A stretch of DNA of 64,000 nt from Nocardia jinanensis. Its GTDB lineage: Bacteria; Actinomycetota; Actinomycetes; Mycobacteriales; Mycobacteriaceae. The stretch is from the NCBI RefSeq assembly GCF_014645735.1, contig NZ_BMMH01000001.1:1-64000 (forward strand), in the 5' to 3' direction. Each line of letters begins with the position of its first letter. Within the stretch, counting starts at the first letter, position 1. The position numbers and the translations under genes are program-made. The notes under the pieces were generated by a model. That model had not been told where the DNA came from and searched no databases. It saw nothing but the letters and a program-made list of their open reading frames with translations. Shown in pieces: positions 45,523 through 53,904 of this stretch.

Positions 45523-46842
45523 TCACCCACTCCTGTCGGCGAATCCGATTCCGACGACCGTGGTATCGAAATCGGCGCTGCCGGTGAAGAATGCCTCGGA
45601 GGTGCTCTGATAGACGAGCATCGGCCGGTGCGGATCTCCGGTTTCGGAGTGGTTGGCGCGCCACCATGTATCCGTCGGTGCGTCGTACCAGGCGTAGTCG
45701 TAGTTGAGGAAGCCCAGGCGGTTTCTGTGGAAATCACCCCACATGTTCACTTGGCCGGTGGCCGGTCCGGGAAGAAAGCGGCCGTACTTCGGGCTGTCGG
45801 TCGCCTCGTACTGGCGGCGGCCATCGCTGATGACCTCCCGGCCGGCCGGATCACGCACATAGTCCTGGCCGGACCAAAGATGTTTGGCGAAGATGACGGG
45901 CTCCCAATCGGCCGGACTGCCGGTCGTGGGCAGGTTCGCGGTGACGTCGGACAGTTGTGACAGAGCCGGATCGTTGTGCACCCGGCGCTGGAATTCAGCG
46001 ACGTTCGCGGGCTCGCCGGAAAGAATCTCGTCGAACTTCGCGGCGTAACCCCGTGCGACGGCCAACGCTTGCTCGCCGTCGTGGATTCGGGCCTCCGTCC
46101 GGGCAGTCCGCGCCTGTTTTATCTGCTCGGCCGGAATATCCGACCATACTTGCCGGGCCGCCGCCCGCGCCTGCCGCAGGTCGTACTCCGTCGCCATTAC
46201 CTCATCGAGTCGTCGGAGAACATCAGGGCTACCGTCGGTGGCGCCCGGCCCGCGCCGGGCGGCCGCGAGTTCGTCGTATGCTGCCACTCGCAGTGCGCGG
46301 CAACGACGGATCTCGGCATTCGCGGCTTCGCCGAGCGCCAGCACGGTGGCCGACTGCGGGGTTCGCGGATGACCGAACATCAGATTCGAGGGTGGTAATT
46401 TCTCGCTGTTCCGGCCCAGCCTCAACAAGGTGAGACCGACACAGCCGCGGTCGAGCGTATGCAATTCGTCCGCGGTCATTCGCCGCCCGATCCGACTCTC
46501 CCACATGTCGACGTACTCGTGCTTCGTGAAGATACGCTGACGTACTGGACGCCCGTATCTGTCCCGGTGTTCAGCGGGGTCGAGTCGTCGGGTGAGAGTG
46601 AGGTCGCTTCCCGTTCCTATTTCCGGTTCCCGGCTGACGACAGCGATACGGGAGGCGAGATCGCGATCGGTGGTGCGCCACGGACCGTTCGTCAGCGTGT
46701 CGGAGATACCACGCATATGCCTGTTCGCGAATACATCGGTGATCACATGAGCAATTGCACTCAGACGGCCCCCGAGATGCGCGATCAACTCTCTCCCGCC
46801 GCCGGAGATGCCGGGCACCTGATTCTGGTCGAAATGGCGCAG
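45523..46842 (-). CDS. microbial transglutaminase-like protein
   Basis: About 439 aa from a CTG at 46842 that has AGGAG five bases upstream; the frame is open to 46956 and an ATG exists at 46716, so the start is uncertain. The C-terminal 290 residues align with Streptomyces mobaraensis transglutaminase: MTADELHTLDRGCVGLT (catalytic Cys), PVIFAKHLWSGQD, GQVNMW, GFLNYDYAWYDA (catalytic Asp) and MLVYQS...SADFDTTVVGIGF. The position of the catalytic His reads WWRANH, Arg replacing His by eye, with another His three residues on. The enzyme would cross-link Gln and Lys side chains. No signal peptide or pro-region is evident; a toxin effector role is possible. Copy 3 of the conserved element lies upstream. 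Confidence 0.75.
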   Translation of the reverse strand: MRHFDQNQVPGISGGGRELIAHLGGRLSAIAHVITDVFANRHMRGISDTLTNGPWRTTDRDLASRIAVVSREPEIGTGSDLTLTRRLDPAEHRDRYGRPVRQRIFTKHEYVDMWESRIGRRMTADELHTLDRGCVGLTLLRLGRNSEKLPPSNLMFGHPRTPQSATVLALGEAANAEIRRCRALRVAAYDELAAARRGPGATDGSPDVLRRLDEVMATEYDLRQARAAARQVWSDIPAEQIKQARTARTEARIHDGEQALAVARGYAAKFDEILSGEPANVAEFQRRVHNDPALSQLSDVTANLPTTGSPADWEPVIFAKHLWSGQDYVRDPAGREVISDGRRQYEATDSPKYGRFLPGPATGQVNMWGDFHRNRLGFLNYDYAWYDAPTDTWWRANHSETGDPHRPMLVYQSTSEAFFTGSADFDTTVVGIGFADRSG

Positions 46843-47092
46843 CTGGACTCCTGGATGAAACCGACAACAGCTCGGCAGGAGCGCGGCGGAACCACGGCAC
46901 ACCCCGAATCGGAAGCCGGGAAACTGCGTCGACGATCCGACGGATCGGCATCTCATGGGAGTATTGCGGCGGCGGATATATAGCTGACGACAGCGGGGGT
47001 GAATTATCGATGAACTCTATATCTCGGCCGATGGCGACGAGTCCGCGGGAGACAACCTTACCGGTATTGGTTGGATGATCACTTCAATTGAA

Positions 47093-47183
47093 TCTGGTGG
47101 ACAATGCTAGCCTCTGGACCCAGGGCGAGGAACGGCCTGTGGGGCCATAATTCGGGCAGAGCTTTGTGAGGAGTGCACAATCG
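47093..47183 (-). repeat. 91-bp conserved element, copy 3 (inverted repeat, right arm)
   Basis: Inverted copy of 44161-44251, 71/91 identical by eye without gaps. Read on the minus strand it starts CGATTGTGCACTCCT (47183 down) and has GGCTAGCATTGTCCACCAGA at its end. It points toward the transglutaminase-like gene, about 250 bases upstream of its likely start. Confidence 0.8.
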
Positions 47184-47237
47184 AAACGGTCCGACGGAAA
47201 ATATCGGGCCGCGCAAGCCGCCCCGGAGCGCGAGTTC

Positions 47238-48452
47238 TCACGCATCCACCAAATGCGCGGAAGTGCGCTGCGCCCAGCGCGCCGCCGGCCCGACGGCCAA
47301 CCCCGCGCCCAGGAGAACACCGCCGAGCAGGATCCACCCCGGCTGTCCCCAGTCGATGCAGAGCACGCTGAGCAACGCTGGGGCCGCCGCAACGCAGATA
47401 CCAGTTCCCATTCCGAATATCCCCTGGTAGCGACCCTGCGCATGGTCCGGTGCCAGGTTGAAGCTCAATTCGAATTCACCTGCGGCCTGACCGATTTCAC
47501 CCAGCGTGTGCACGATCACCGCCACAACGAGCAGTAGGCATGCGACGATCGGCGGCCCTGCGGCGCTCGCGCAGAACAGGACGCAGCCACCTGCCAGCAG
47601 GACGGCGGCATGGCGGGTGATCGTGACTCCGTCGGCGATAGATTCGACGCGGTGGCCTGCTCGTATCTGGAGACAGACAACCAGCAGCGTGTTCGTCAGC
47701 AGCAACGGCGAGACCAGCCAGGCGGGGGCCGTGGTGTGCGTGACGATCCATAGCGGCAGCACCACCGCGAGCACCGGATATTGCAGCGACAGCAGGCCGT
47801 ACACCCCGGTGACACCCAGGTAGGGAATATCCAATCGGCCGCGGCGGATACCGCGACCGTCATCGACTCCCCGCACCGGCGGGCATGGCGGAATACGGGC
47901 GATCACCAGCGCGGCGAGCAGGAAACTGACCGCGTCGGCGAGGATCAGCGCCAAATAGGCTGTGTACGTGTCGTGTTGGATGGCCAGTCCGGCGCCGGCG
48001 GCGCCCACCGCCACCCCGATATTGGTGACCGCCCGCAGGTAGCCCCGCAAATGAGCCCGGCCGCGACCGCCGACCTGGGCGATAAGGGCGCCGCGCACTG
48101 CCCTGCTGCCCTGCTCTGCGATGCTGACCACGGTCGCCACGACGACGAATGCGCCGAAATCGTGAACCAGAGCGAGGGCGGCGGTGGCCAGCGCTTCTGC
48201 GGTGAGCGTGACCAGGTAGATCGTCCGCGGGCCGATACGGTCCGCGAGGTGCCCGACCGCGGGGCCCGCACCGAGTCCGAGCAGACCGGCGATGGACAGC
48301 CCGATTCCCACGCTGGTGCCGGTCAGTCCCACCGCCCGCGTCAGGAAGAGCACGACTCCGGCGAGGTAGAGCCCGTTGCCGACCGCGGTGATCAGAATCG
48401 CCCACGTCAGCGTTCGGGCGGGGCCTTCCGGCAGGTGCACTGCGGCACTCAT
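47238..48452 (-). CDS. MFS transporter, probable product exporter
   Basis: 404 aa from ATG 48452, 13 bases after the phosphatase stop. Twelve hydrophobic helices; AGPAVGHLADRIGPRTIYLVT is the loop 2-3 motif of drug-exporter MFS proteins. Last gene of the radical SAM/ATP-grasp operon, where an exporter or self-resistance role is the natural reading. Substrate unknown. Confidence 0.82.
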   Translation of the reverse strand: MSAAVHLPEGPARTLTWAILITAVGNGLYLAGVVLFLTRAVGLTGTSVGIGLSIAGLLGLGAGPAVGHLADRIGPRTIYLVTLTAEALATAALALVHDFGAFVVVATVVSIAEQGSRAVRGALIAQVGGRGRAHLRGYLRAVTNIGVAVGAAGAGLAIQHDTYTAYLALILADAVSFLLAALVIARIPPCPPVRGVDDGRGIRRGRLDIPYLGVTGVYGLLSLQYPVLAVVLPLWIVTHTTAPAWLVSPLLLTNTLLVVCLQIRAGHRVESIADGVTITRHAAVLLAGGCVLFCASAAGPPIVACLLLVVAVIVHTLGEIGQAAGEFELSFNLAPDHAQGRYQGIFGMGTGICVAAAPALLSVLCIDWGQPGWILLGGVLLGAGLAVGPAARWAQRTSAHLVDA

Positions 48453-48465
48453 CCCGGCGCCCGGC

Positions 48466-49062
48466 TCAACCCAGCACCATGGCCTGGCCCGGGGCCGGAC
48501 ACGGCAGGTCCGCCCACCGCTCGTGCCGCATACCCGCAAACGACCCGGCCAGCGCCAATATCGTGTTGGCGTGGGTGACGATCACCAGCCGCCCGCTGGA
48601 CCGGGGTAATCCTGTGGTGTGCGCTACCAGGACAGGCACAGCCCGTCGCGCTACCGCGACCAGTCCCTCCCTGCCGTCGAACGAGCCGATATCGCCGGAT
48701 GCCCAGCGGGCGAATCCATCAGGACTGGCGGCGGCTACCTGAGCCCGCGTAAGCCCTTCCCACGACCCGAGGAACTCTTCCCGCAGAGCGGTACTGGTCA
48801 TGATCTGCCGGCGATCGATCTCCGCGGCCGTGGCGATGGCCTCAGCGGTCTGTCGTGCCCGGCCCAGGTCGCTGCTGAGGATGATCTCCGGCTGCGGATG
48901 CCGCAGCGCCCGGCCGAGTTCGGCTGCTTGGGCCCGCCCCGCTGCCGACAGCGGGATGTCCCGGTGACCGCTGAAACGTCCCGCGCGCGACCAGTCGGTG
49001 GCACCGTGCCGTGCGATGACGATCTCCCAGTCAGGTACGGCCACCGGAGCCACCCGATACAT
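48466..49062 (-). CDS. histidine phosphatase family protein
   Basis: 198 aa. Phosphoglycerate-mutase-like fold: IVIARHGATDWSRAGRFSGHRDIPLSAAGRAQA with the phospho-acceptor His in RHG, SSDLGRARQTAEAI, REEFLGSWEG, and the second His in IVTHANTILAL. Could dephosphorylate a biosynthetic intermediate. Its start lies 32 bases inside the SDR gene; GTG starts at 49053 or 49044 would reduce the overlap. Confidence 0.85.
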   Translation of the reverse strand: MYRVAPVAVPDWEIVIARHGATDWSRAGRFSGHRDIPLSAAGRAQAAELGRALRHPQPEIILSSDLGRARQTAEAIATAAEIDRRQIMTSTALREEFLGSWEGLTRAQVAAASPDGFARWASGDIGSFDGREGLVAVARRAVPVLVAHTTGLPRSSGRLVIVTHANTILALAGSFAGMRHERWADLPCPAPGQAMVLG

Positions 49063-49831
49063 CCACGGAACTCCCGGTCACATACGAACAGAGCGGCGAA
49101 AGCAACAGTGCGGCAACGGGTGCCACCTCTCGCGGTGTGCCGAGCCGACCGATCAGCACGCCGCGCCGGGTTGCCTCGGATACACACCAGTCCGCGAACG
49201 GTTCAGCGGCTCCGGAGGCATCGTAGCGGGCTCTCTGCCGATCGGTCACGATCGCACCGAGGCTGATCGCGTTGACGAGTACCCCGGACGGTGCCAGCTC
49301 CACGGCAAGTGACCGGGTCAGATTGGCCACGGCCGCGCGCGCCGCGCTGACAGCGGCCATACTCGCCTCGGGCGCATGTGCCGTGACACCGTTGACGACC
49401 ACCACCCGCCCGGCATCCGAACGTTGTAGGGCGAGTACCGCGGGGGTGACCAGGTTGAGCACCGACATCACCTTCACTCGGAACTGGTCCTGCCACTCTG
49501 TATCCGGGGTCGTCAGCACGCCGCCGGAGACGCCGGCGCCCGCATTGGCCACAACGCCGTCGAGGCGCCCGAAACGATCGGCAGCCGTGCCGACGGCCCG
49601 GCCGAGCGCCGCCGCATCCGCGACGTCGACGGTTTGCGTCAGCAACCGATCGCGGTGCTCCGATGACAGTGCGGCACGCAGTTCACCCAGCCCGGCGGCG
49701 CCCCTGGCGCAGGTGGCGACCGAAGCGCCCTCGGCGAGCAGCAGCTCCGCGATCGCACGGCCGATACCGCGGCTACCGCCGGTCACGTAATAGGCCCGTC
49801 CGGCCAGGCGAAGGTCCACGTGAGTCAGCAT
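49031..49831 (-). CDS. SDR-family protein with degenerate active site
   Basis: 266 aa. NAD(P) motif TGGSRGIGRAIAELL and VVANAG are normal, as is LTRSLAVELAPSGVLVNAISLGAI. The catalytic YxxxK is replaced: VSAARAAVANL has Val and Arg in the Tyr and Lys positions, and the Ser position reads VVNGVTA. A subset of SDRs of the SAARAG type is known with this change, acting on CoA or other substrates or as non-catalytic partners. Part of the radical SAM/ATP-grasp operon; overlaps the second ATP-grasp gene. Confidence 0.8.
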   Translation of the reverse strand: MLTHVDLRLAGRAYYVTGGSRGIGRAIAELLLAEGASVATCARGAAGLGELRAALSSEHRDRLLTQTVDVADAAALGRAVGTAADRFGRLDGVVANAGAGVSGGVLTTPDTEWQDQFRVKVMSVLNLVTPAVLALQRSDAGRVVVVNGVTAHAPEASMAAVSAARAAVANLTRSLAVELAPSGVLVNAISLGAIVTDRQRARYDASGAAEPFADWCVSEATRRGVLIGRLGTPREVAPVAALLLSPLCSYVTGSSVDVSGGSGGRT

Positions 49832-51117
49832 TCCTTCCAGGGCTCAGGTGACAGGTGCTCGTCCAGCCACTCGATAACAGAGTCGTGGACCCGCCGTACT
49901 CCGGCATGGTCATCCCCTACGAGCAGTGCGTCGGCCACATAGTCTGACACTTTCGCGGCCCGCTGCGGCTGATCACGCCGCCGGCCGTCGTCGCGTGCGG
50001 TGAAGTGAACGACGCCCGGGAGATCGCATTCCAGTCCGGCGGGGAGCAGTCGGGGAGATCGGGGAACCACTATGTCGCCGTAGCACCGACCGGGATCCGG
50101 GACCGCGCGCGTCACCGGCACGGCGTAACCGGCCTGACCGAGACAAGAAGCCTGCTCCAGGTCGATGCCGAGGGACGCCCGGGCGATCGAGTTCAGGTTG
50201 CCACCGCCGGTACGGCAGGCGATTTCGCAGAGCATCGGGCCGTATCGAGGGTGGTCGAAGAGTTCGCAGTGGAAACTCATCGTCTCCGCAGCGGCCGGCA
50301 GCGCGCGTAGCAGCCGGGTGAGATATCCGCGGGCCGCCGCGACGCGCGGGTCATCGGGGTCGAGCAGCAGAATGCCGTGCGGCTGCAGGTCCACCAGTGA
50401 ACGCAGGCAGGTTCTGGTATAGGTGCCGACCATCACGGCCTGAATACTCCCGGCCCGCATCAACCCGTCGACCGAGAGCATCGGCGCCTCCACCCATTCC
50501 TCCACGAGGTAATCAGCGGAGTCGTCACACGGCAGCGCTCGGGTACGCATCCAGGATTCGATCTCGGACCGGTTGTGCAGCACGGTGATATCCACCGCGC
50601 CCGATCCATCCACCGGCTTCACCACCACACCGCCGGGGTGGCTGTCGGCAAAGTCCATCAGGTCGGAAATCGACTCGACGAGCCGGTGGTCCGGAACCCG
50701 CAGTCCGGCCCGGCCGGCCAGCGCCTTCATCACCGATTTGTTCCGGAACGCCGTGGCCGACGCCGGACCCTGGCCGGGAATGTTCAGGTGCGCGCGCAGT
50801 TCGGCGGCCCGGACCACATCACACTCGCTCAACGCCACTATCCGATCGAACGGCCGCCGCGCATGCTCGCTGGAGAGCGCTTCATCGATGGCACGGTTTC
50901 GCTTCCAATCCGGAAAGAGCCGGGGTGGGGTCGAGTAGCCGTGCGGTGTCCCTGTCACAAAGGCACGAGCGGCGGGGGTGTCCTCCGCGAACAGCACCGC
51001 CTCCGTGCCGTAGTCGGCCAGCCAACGGTCGTAGCGGTAGGTGGCCAATGGTTTCTTCGAAAGGACGGCCACCCGTGTCCGGCCATGCCGTGGGAGGTCG
51101 CGCGTCAACTCGTCCAT
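49825..51117 (-). CDS. ATP-grasp ligase 2
   Basis: 430 aa from ATG 51117 (GAGGA six bases upstream). N-terminal pre-ATP-grasp region (VAVLSKKPLATYRYDRWLADYG), ATP-binding block ATAFRNKSVMKALAGRAGLRVPDH, GGVVVKPVDGSGAVDITVL (Lys of the grasp loop), EEWVEAPMLSVDGLM, and metal-binding MLCEIACRTGGGNLN. This is the D-Ala-D-Ala/carnosine-synthase type of ligase that joins a carboxylate to an amine using ATP. It is paralogous to the next gene. Likely makes an amide or peptide bond in the pathway product. Confidence 0.85.
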   Translation of the reverse strand: MDELTRDLPRHGRTRVAVLSKKPLATYRYDRWLADYGTEAVLFAEDTPAARAFVTGTPHGYSTPPRLFPDWKRNRAIDEALSSEHARRPFDRIVALSECDVVRAAELRAHLNIPGQGPASATAFRNKSVMKALAGRAGLRVPDHRLVESISDLMDFADSHPGGVVVKPVDGSGAVDITVLHNRSEIESWMRTRALPCDDSADYLVEEWVEAPMLSVDGLMRAGSIQAVMVGTYTRTCLRSLVDLQPHGILLLDPDDPRVAAARGYLTRLLRALPAAAETMSFHCELFDHPRYGPMLCEIACRTGGGNLNSIARASLGIDLEQASCLGQAGYAVPVTRAVPDPGRCYGDIVVPRSPRLLPAGLECDLPGVVHFTARDDGRRRDQPQRAAKVSDYVADALLVGDDHAGVRRVHDSVIEWLDEHLSPEPWKEC

Positions 51118-52343
51118 CGGCATTCCTCGGCCCACCATCGGGTGGTCTCGGTGATCCGGTCCTGTACCTGCTCGGCCGTGTCCGCATGGACCGACACGGT
51201 CGCAGCCGGATGTGCGGCGTATTCGGGTCCGTCCGCGAGAGTGCCCGGCGCCATCCGCAATTCGACCTCTGTCCCCTCGACAGGGCAGGTTCCCGGCGGC
51301 GGATCGAATCGGCCACGCCCGGGCGGGAATACTATCCAGCCGCCGGCGCGGCGGGGTGCGGCGGGTTGCCCCACCAGCGCAAGGTCCAGTCCACATTGTC
51401 CACGCAGGTTCTCGCGGGACAGATGCACGCCGAAAGCATCCTGATAGGTCCCGGCGACGAGGGCGCCGCCGGTCCGCGTAGCGACTTCGCAGAGCACGGG
51501 CCTGCCGGCCGCCGGGATCCACGCCTCCAGGTGAAAGCTCGTGGGAAACGGCGGCGCGGGCAAGGCGCGGTGGACGTCGGCAGAAAAACGTTGCAGCAGA
51601 GCTGTCCGCGGGTCCTCCGGTGAGAGCAACACGCTGGACAGCTCCATCTCCGCCTGTGCCGCCTCCGCATTTCCGCTGTTGTACTGGCTGGGCCAGCAGT
51701 GCGCGACCTCTCCGTCGACGATCAGCCCGTCCACGTGAAAGAACGGGGCATCGATATATTCCTCGGCGATCCACCGGCCCGACCGTTGTGGCGTCGCAGG
51801 CAGTTCTCCCGAGGCAAAGAACGCTGTGACATCCGCGCCGGTACGCAGGATACGGACCCCGATGGACGCGGAACCGCGCCTCGGCTTGACGACGACCGGC
51901 AGGTCCACTGCCTGGATGAACTCGATGAGATCGGTGGGCCGATCGACGGCCCGCAGCCGGGGCACGCCGAGCCCAGCGGTGCGCACCGCGGACTTCATGA
52001 TCAGCTTGTCGCGGTAGGCGCGCGCGGATTCCAGCGACTGACCGGGCACTCGGAGCCTATCGCGCAATCGGGCGCAGCGGAGCACATCGTCCTCGCTCGA
52101 ACTGGCGACGAGACCGACTCGATGTTCACGCGCCGCGCACTCGGCCGCCCATTCGGTGGACCACGACTGGTAATTCGACACCGTCCGGTAGTCGAGGAAC
52201 CGAGCCCGCACATCCGCGCGGACCTTCACCGACGCTGCGGGCACGGTGACCAGAACCGTATCGGCCACGACCTCTTCGAGCCACTCGTGCAGGGGACGCT
52301 CGGTGAGCGGCTTCCGTGAGAGCAGCAGGATCTTCTCCGGCAC
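51105..52343 (-). CDS. ATP-grasp ligase 1
   Basis: 412 aa from GTG 52343, five bases after the radical SAM stop. Same domain order as ATP-grasp ligase 2: ILLLSRKPLTERPLHEWLEE, SARAYRDKLIMKSAVRTAGLGVPRL, PVVVKPRRGSASIGVRIL, AEEYIDAPFFHVDGLIVDG, and VLCEVATRTGGALV. The two share a colinear pattern (SSEDDVLRCARLRDRLRVPGQ versus SECDVVRAAELRAHLNIPGQ) and so arose by tandem duplication. Two ligases suggest two successive couplings. Overlaps its downstream partner by 13 bases. Confidence 0.85.
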   Translation of the reverse strand: MPEKILLLSRKPLTERPLHEWLEEVVADTVLVTVPAASVKVRADVRARFLDYRTVSNYQSWSTEWAAECAAREHRVGLVASSSEDDVLRCARLRDRLRVPGQSLESARAYRDKLIMKSAVRTAGLGVPRLRAVDRPTDLIEFIQAVDLPVVVKPRRGSASIGVRILRTGADVTAFFASGELPATPQRSGRWIAEEYIDAPFFHVDGLIVDGEVAHCWPSQYNSGNAEAAQAEMELSSVLLSPEDPRTALLQRFSADVHRALPAPPFPTSFHLEAWIPAAGRPVLCEVATRTGGALVAGTYQDAFGVHLSRENLRGQCGLDLALVGQPAAPRRAGGWIVFPPGRGRFDPPPGTCPVEGTEVELRMAPGTLADGPEYAAHPAATVSVHADTAEQVQDRITETTRWWAEECRWTS

Positions 52344-52348
52344 TGTGA

Positions 52349-53449
52349 TCAGTCGGTGCCGACGATATCGAGCGGCAACAAGTTCGCCGGTTTCCATTCG
52401 GGCGCGGGATTCACGACACCGGTCGGGGACGACCAGTTCAGCCGCGCCGGGCACGACGCGACACCGTGCTCGTCCATGATCTCCGGGTACAGCTCCCGAC
52501 GGCGTTCGACACAGGCGAGCAGACCGCCGTCCGCGGGAAACCAGCTGCCGAGGTATTCATCGGAGAAATTGCACACCAGCGCATGACCACAGGGCTCGCA
52601 GTAGATCTTGGCTACATTGGCGCAGTCCTTGACCGTGAAGCCCAGATTCCGTGCGGGCGGATAACAGGAGACCGTCACCTCGGGCCCCCCGGGTTCCTGG
52701 ATCTCCTCGTACAGCTCCTCCATGATTCCGGTGAAGCGGTCGAACAGTGGAGCCGGGCTCAGACTCAACTCGGTCTGATTGGTCGCCGCCAGCCCGGACG
52801 GAATCCACGGCTTGATCTGCACGACGTCGACCCCGATCTCGCGCATGATGCGATAGATCTTCGGCGCCTCGTCGAAGTTGTGCTTTCCCAGTCCGATTCG
52901 GATGAAGACCCACAGTCCGGCCTCCTTGGCCAACCGAATGTTCCGCAGAATCAACTCCGCGTCATCTGATTTCGAGCCCTTCATCAATGCCGCCAGCCGC
53001 GCGGCGTCAGCGGTGTTGTAGGTGACCTTCACCCCGGCGAGTTTCATATCCACCAGCCGGGCGATCCGCTTCTGGTTCAACAGCGTGCCATTGGTCACCA
53101 GCCTGGTGGTGACTCCGCGTTCGCCCAGCGGTCGGAAGAGCTCCTCGACCAGATCCAATGCCATGAGCGGTTCCCCGCCGGTCCCGTAGACCGCCTCGGG
53201 CTTCTCCAACTCGGTGGGCGAGTCGATCCAGTCGAACAACGACTGCGCGAACAGGCCGGCATCCAGCGGATTCAACCGCTTTCCGATGTAGTCCTCGTTG
53301 ACGCAGAAGATGCATGACCTATTACATCCGTCGAGAAACTTGACTTCGACACCGTCGGTGGGGATGTATTCGGCCAAACCGGTCTGCGGGAAGTGCTCGA
53401 CCCGGAATTTACGGTACTTGTCCAACTGTTCTTCCGAATGGTTTGCCAC
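52349..53449 (-). CDS. radical SAM enzyme with Cys-rich (SPASM/twitch-like) C-terminus
   Basis: 366 aa from GTG 53449 with AAGG about 10 bases upstream. The CxxxCxxC cluster site is C42-C46-C49 (GCNRSCIFC), GGEP at 91-94, and a regular radical SAM barrel follows to about 230. Seven cysteines in the last 105 residues (262, 276, 284, 287, 293, 313, 333) suggest one or two auxiliary 4Fe-4S clusters, as in SPASM peptide-modifying enzymes. First enzyme gene of the operon. Substrate could be a peptide, an amino acid or a ligation intermediate; nothing decides between them. Confidence 0.85.
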   Translation of the reverse strand: MANHSEEQLDKYRKFRVEHFPQTGLAEYIPTDGVEVKFLDGCNRSCIFCVNEDYIGKRLNPLDAGLFAQSLFDWIDSPTELEKPEAVYGTGGEPLMALDLVEELFRPLGERGVTTRLVTNGTLLNQKRIARLVDMKLAGVKVTYNTADAARLAALMKGSKSDDAELILRNIRLAKEAGLWVFIRIGLGKHNFDEAPKIYRIMREIGVDVVQIKPWIPSGLAATNQTELSLSPAPLFDRFTGIMEELYEEIQEPGGPEVTVSCYPPARNLGFTVKDCANVAKIYCEPCGHALVCNFSDEYLGSWFPADGGLLACVERRRELYPEIMDEHGVASCPARLNWSSPTGVVNPAPEWKPANLLPLDIVGTD

Positions 53450-53588
53450 GCTGAGATACCTTCTCCCACAGTCGTTTTCGGTCCCCTCGATGCAATTCGA
53501 ACGGTACCGGCACGTCCAGGTAGCTCTCTCCCATTGATGGGAATGATCGGACGATGTCGCGTATATCGCAGACTCTCGATCCGTGCAT
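53409..53588 (-). CDS. candidate 59-aa peptide upstream of the radical SAM gene
   Basis: ATG 53588 to TAA 53409. It begins MHGSRVCDIRDIVRSFPSMG, goes on SYLDVPVPFELHRGDRKRLW and ends GRTVGQVP. It overlaps the start of the radical SAM gene by 41 bases in another frame. Position is right for a leader or precursor peptide, but about 58% G/C at third positions and only a weak GGGTGA signal before the ATG make coding doubtful. Confidence 0.25.
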   Translation of the reverse strand: MHGSRVCDIRDIVRSFPSMGESYLDVPVPFELHRGDRKRLWEKVSQRGKPFGRTVGQVP

Positions 53589-53904
53589 CCGGCTGTCACC
53601 CGATCAATTCGGAGAGCGAATGGCCCGATCGGCCATATCCGCGACCACATGCCCCATGGTGAGATAATCCGTAGTTCGGTCCTGCGGCTTTGGATCGGCT
53701 TTGCCGCGACCATTCGGCACGATCGCGGCCGAATTCGGTTCGCCCGCGAAACAGCACGAAATACTCGCGCGGGATCGCTGTGCACCAACATTATCGACGG
53801 CAGCCATTCGCGCCGGCCGGCCTACGGGTGCGGATGCCCCTGACTGGACTCGACCAGTGGGCGGAGAGACCCGAACCACGAGCAGCGTCCCAGTGGATCC
53901 GGCA
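53589..53904. other. intergenic region upstream of the radical SAM operon
   Basis: About 315 bases between the PucR 2 stop and the candidate peptide. It must hold the operon promoter if the operon is independent of PucR 2. No copy of the four-copy element is present here. Confidence 0.35.

Noticed and set aside
44161..47183. Insertion-sequence ends
   Set aside because: No transposase inside, and related copies occur singly at 7648 and 55624 in front of genes, so a promoter-type element is more likely.
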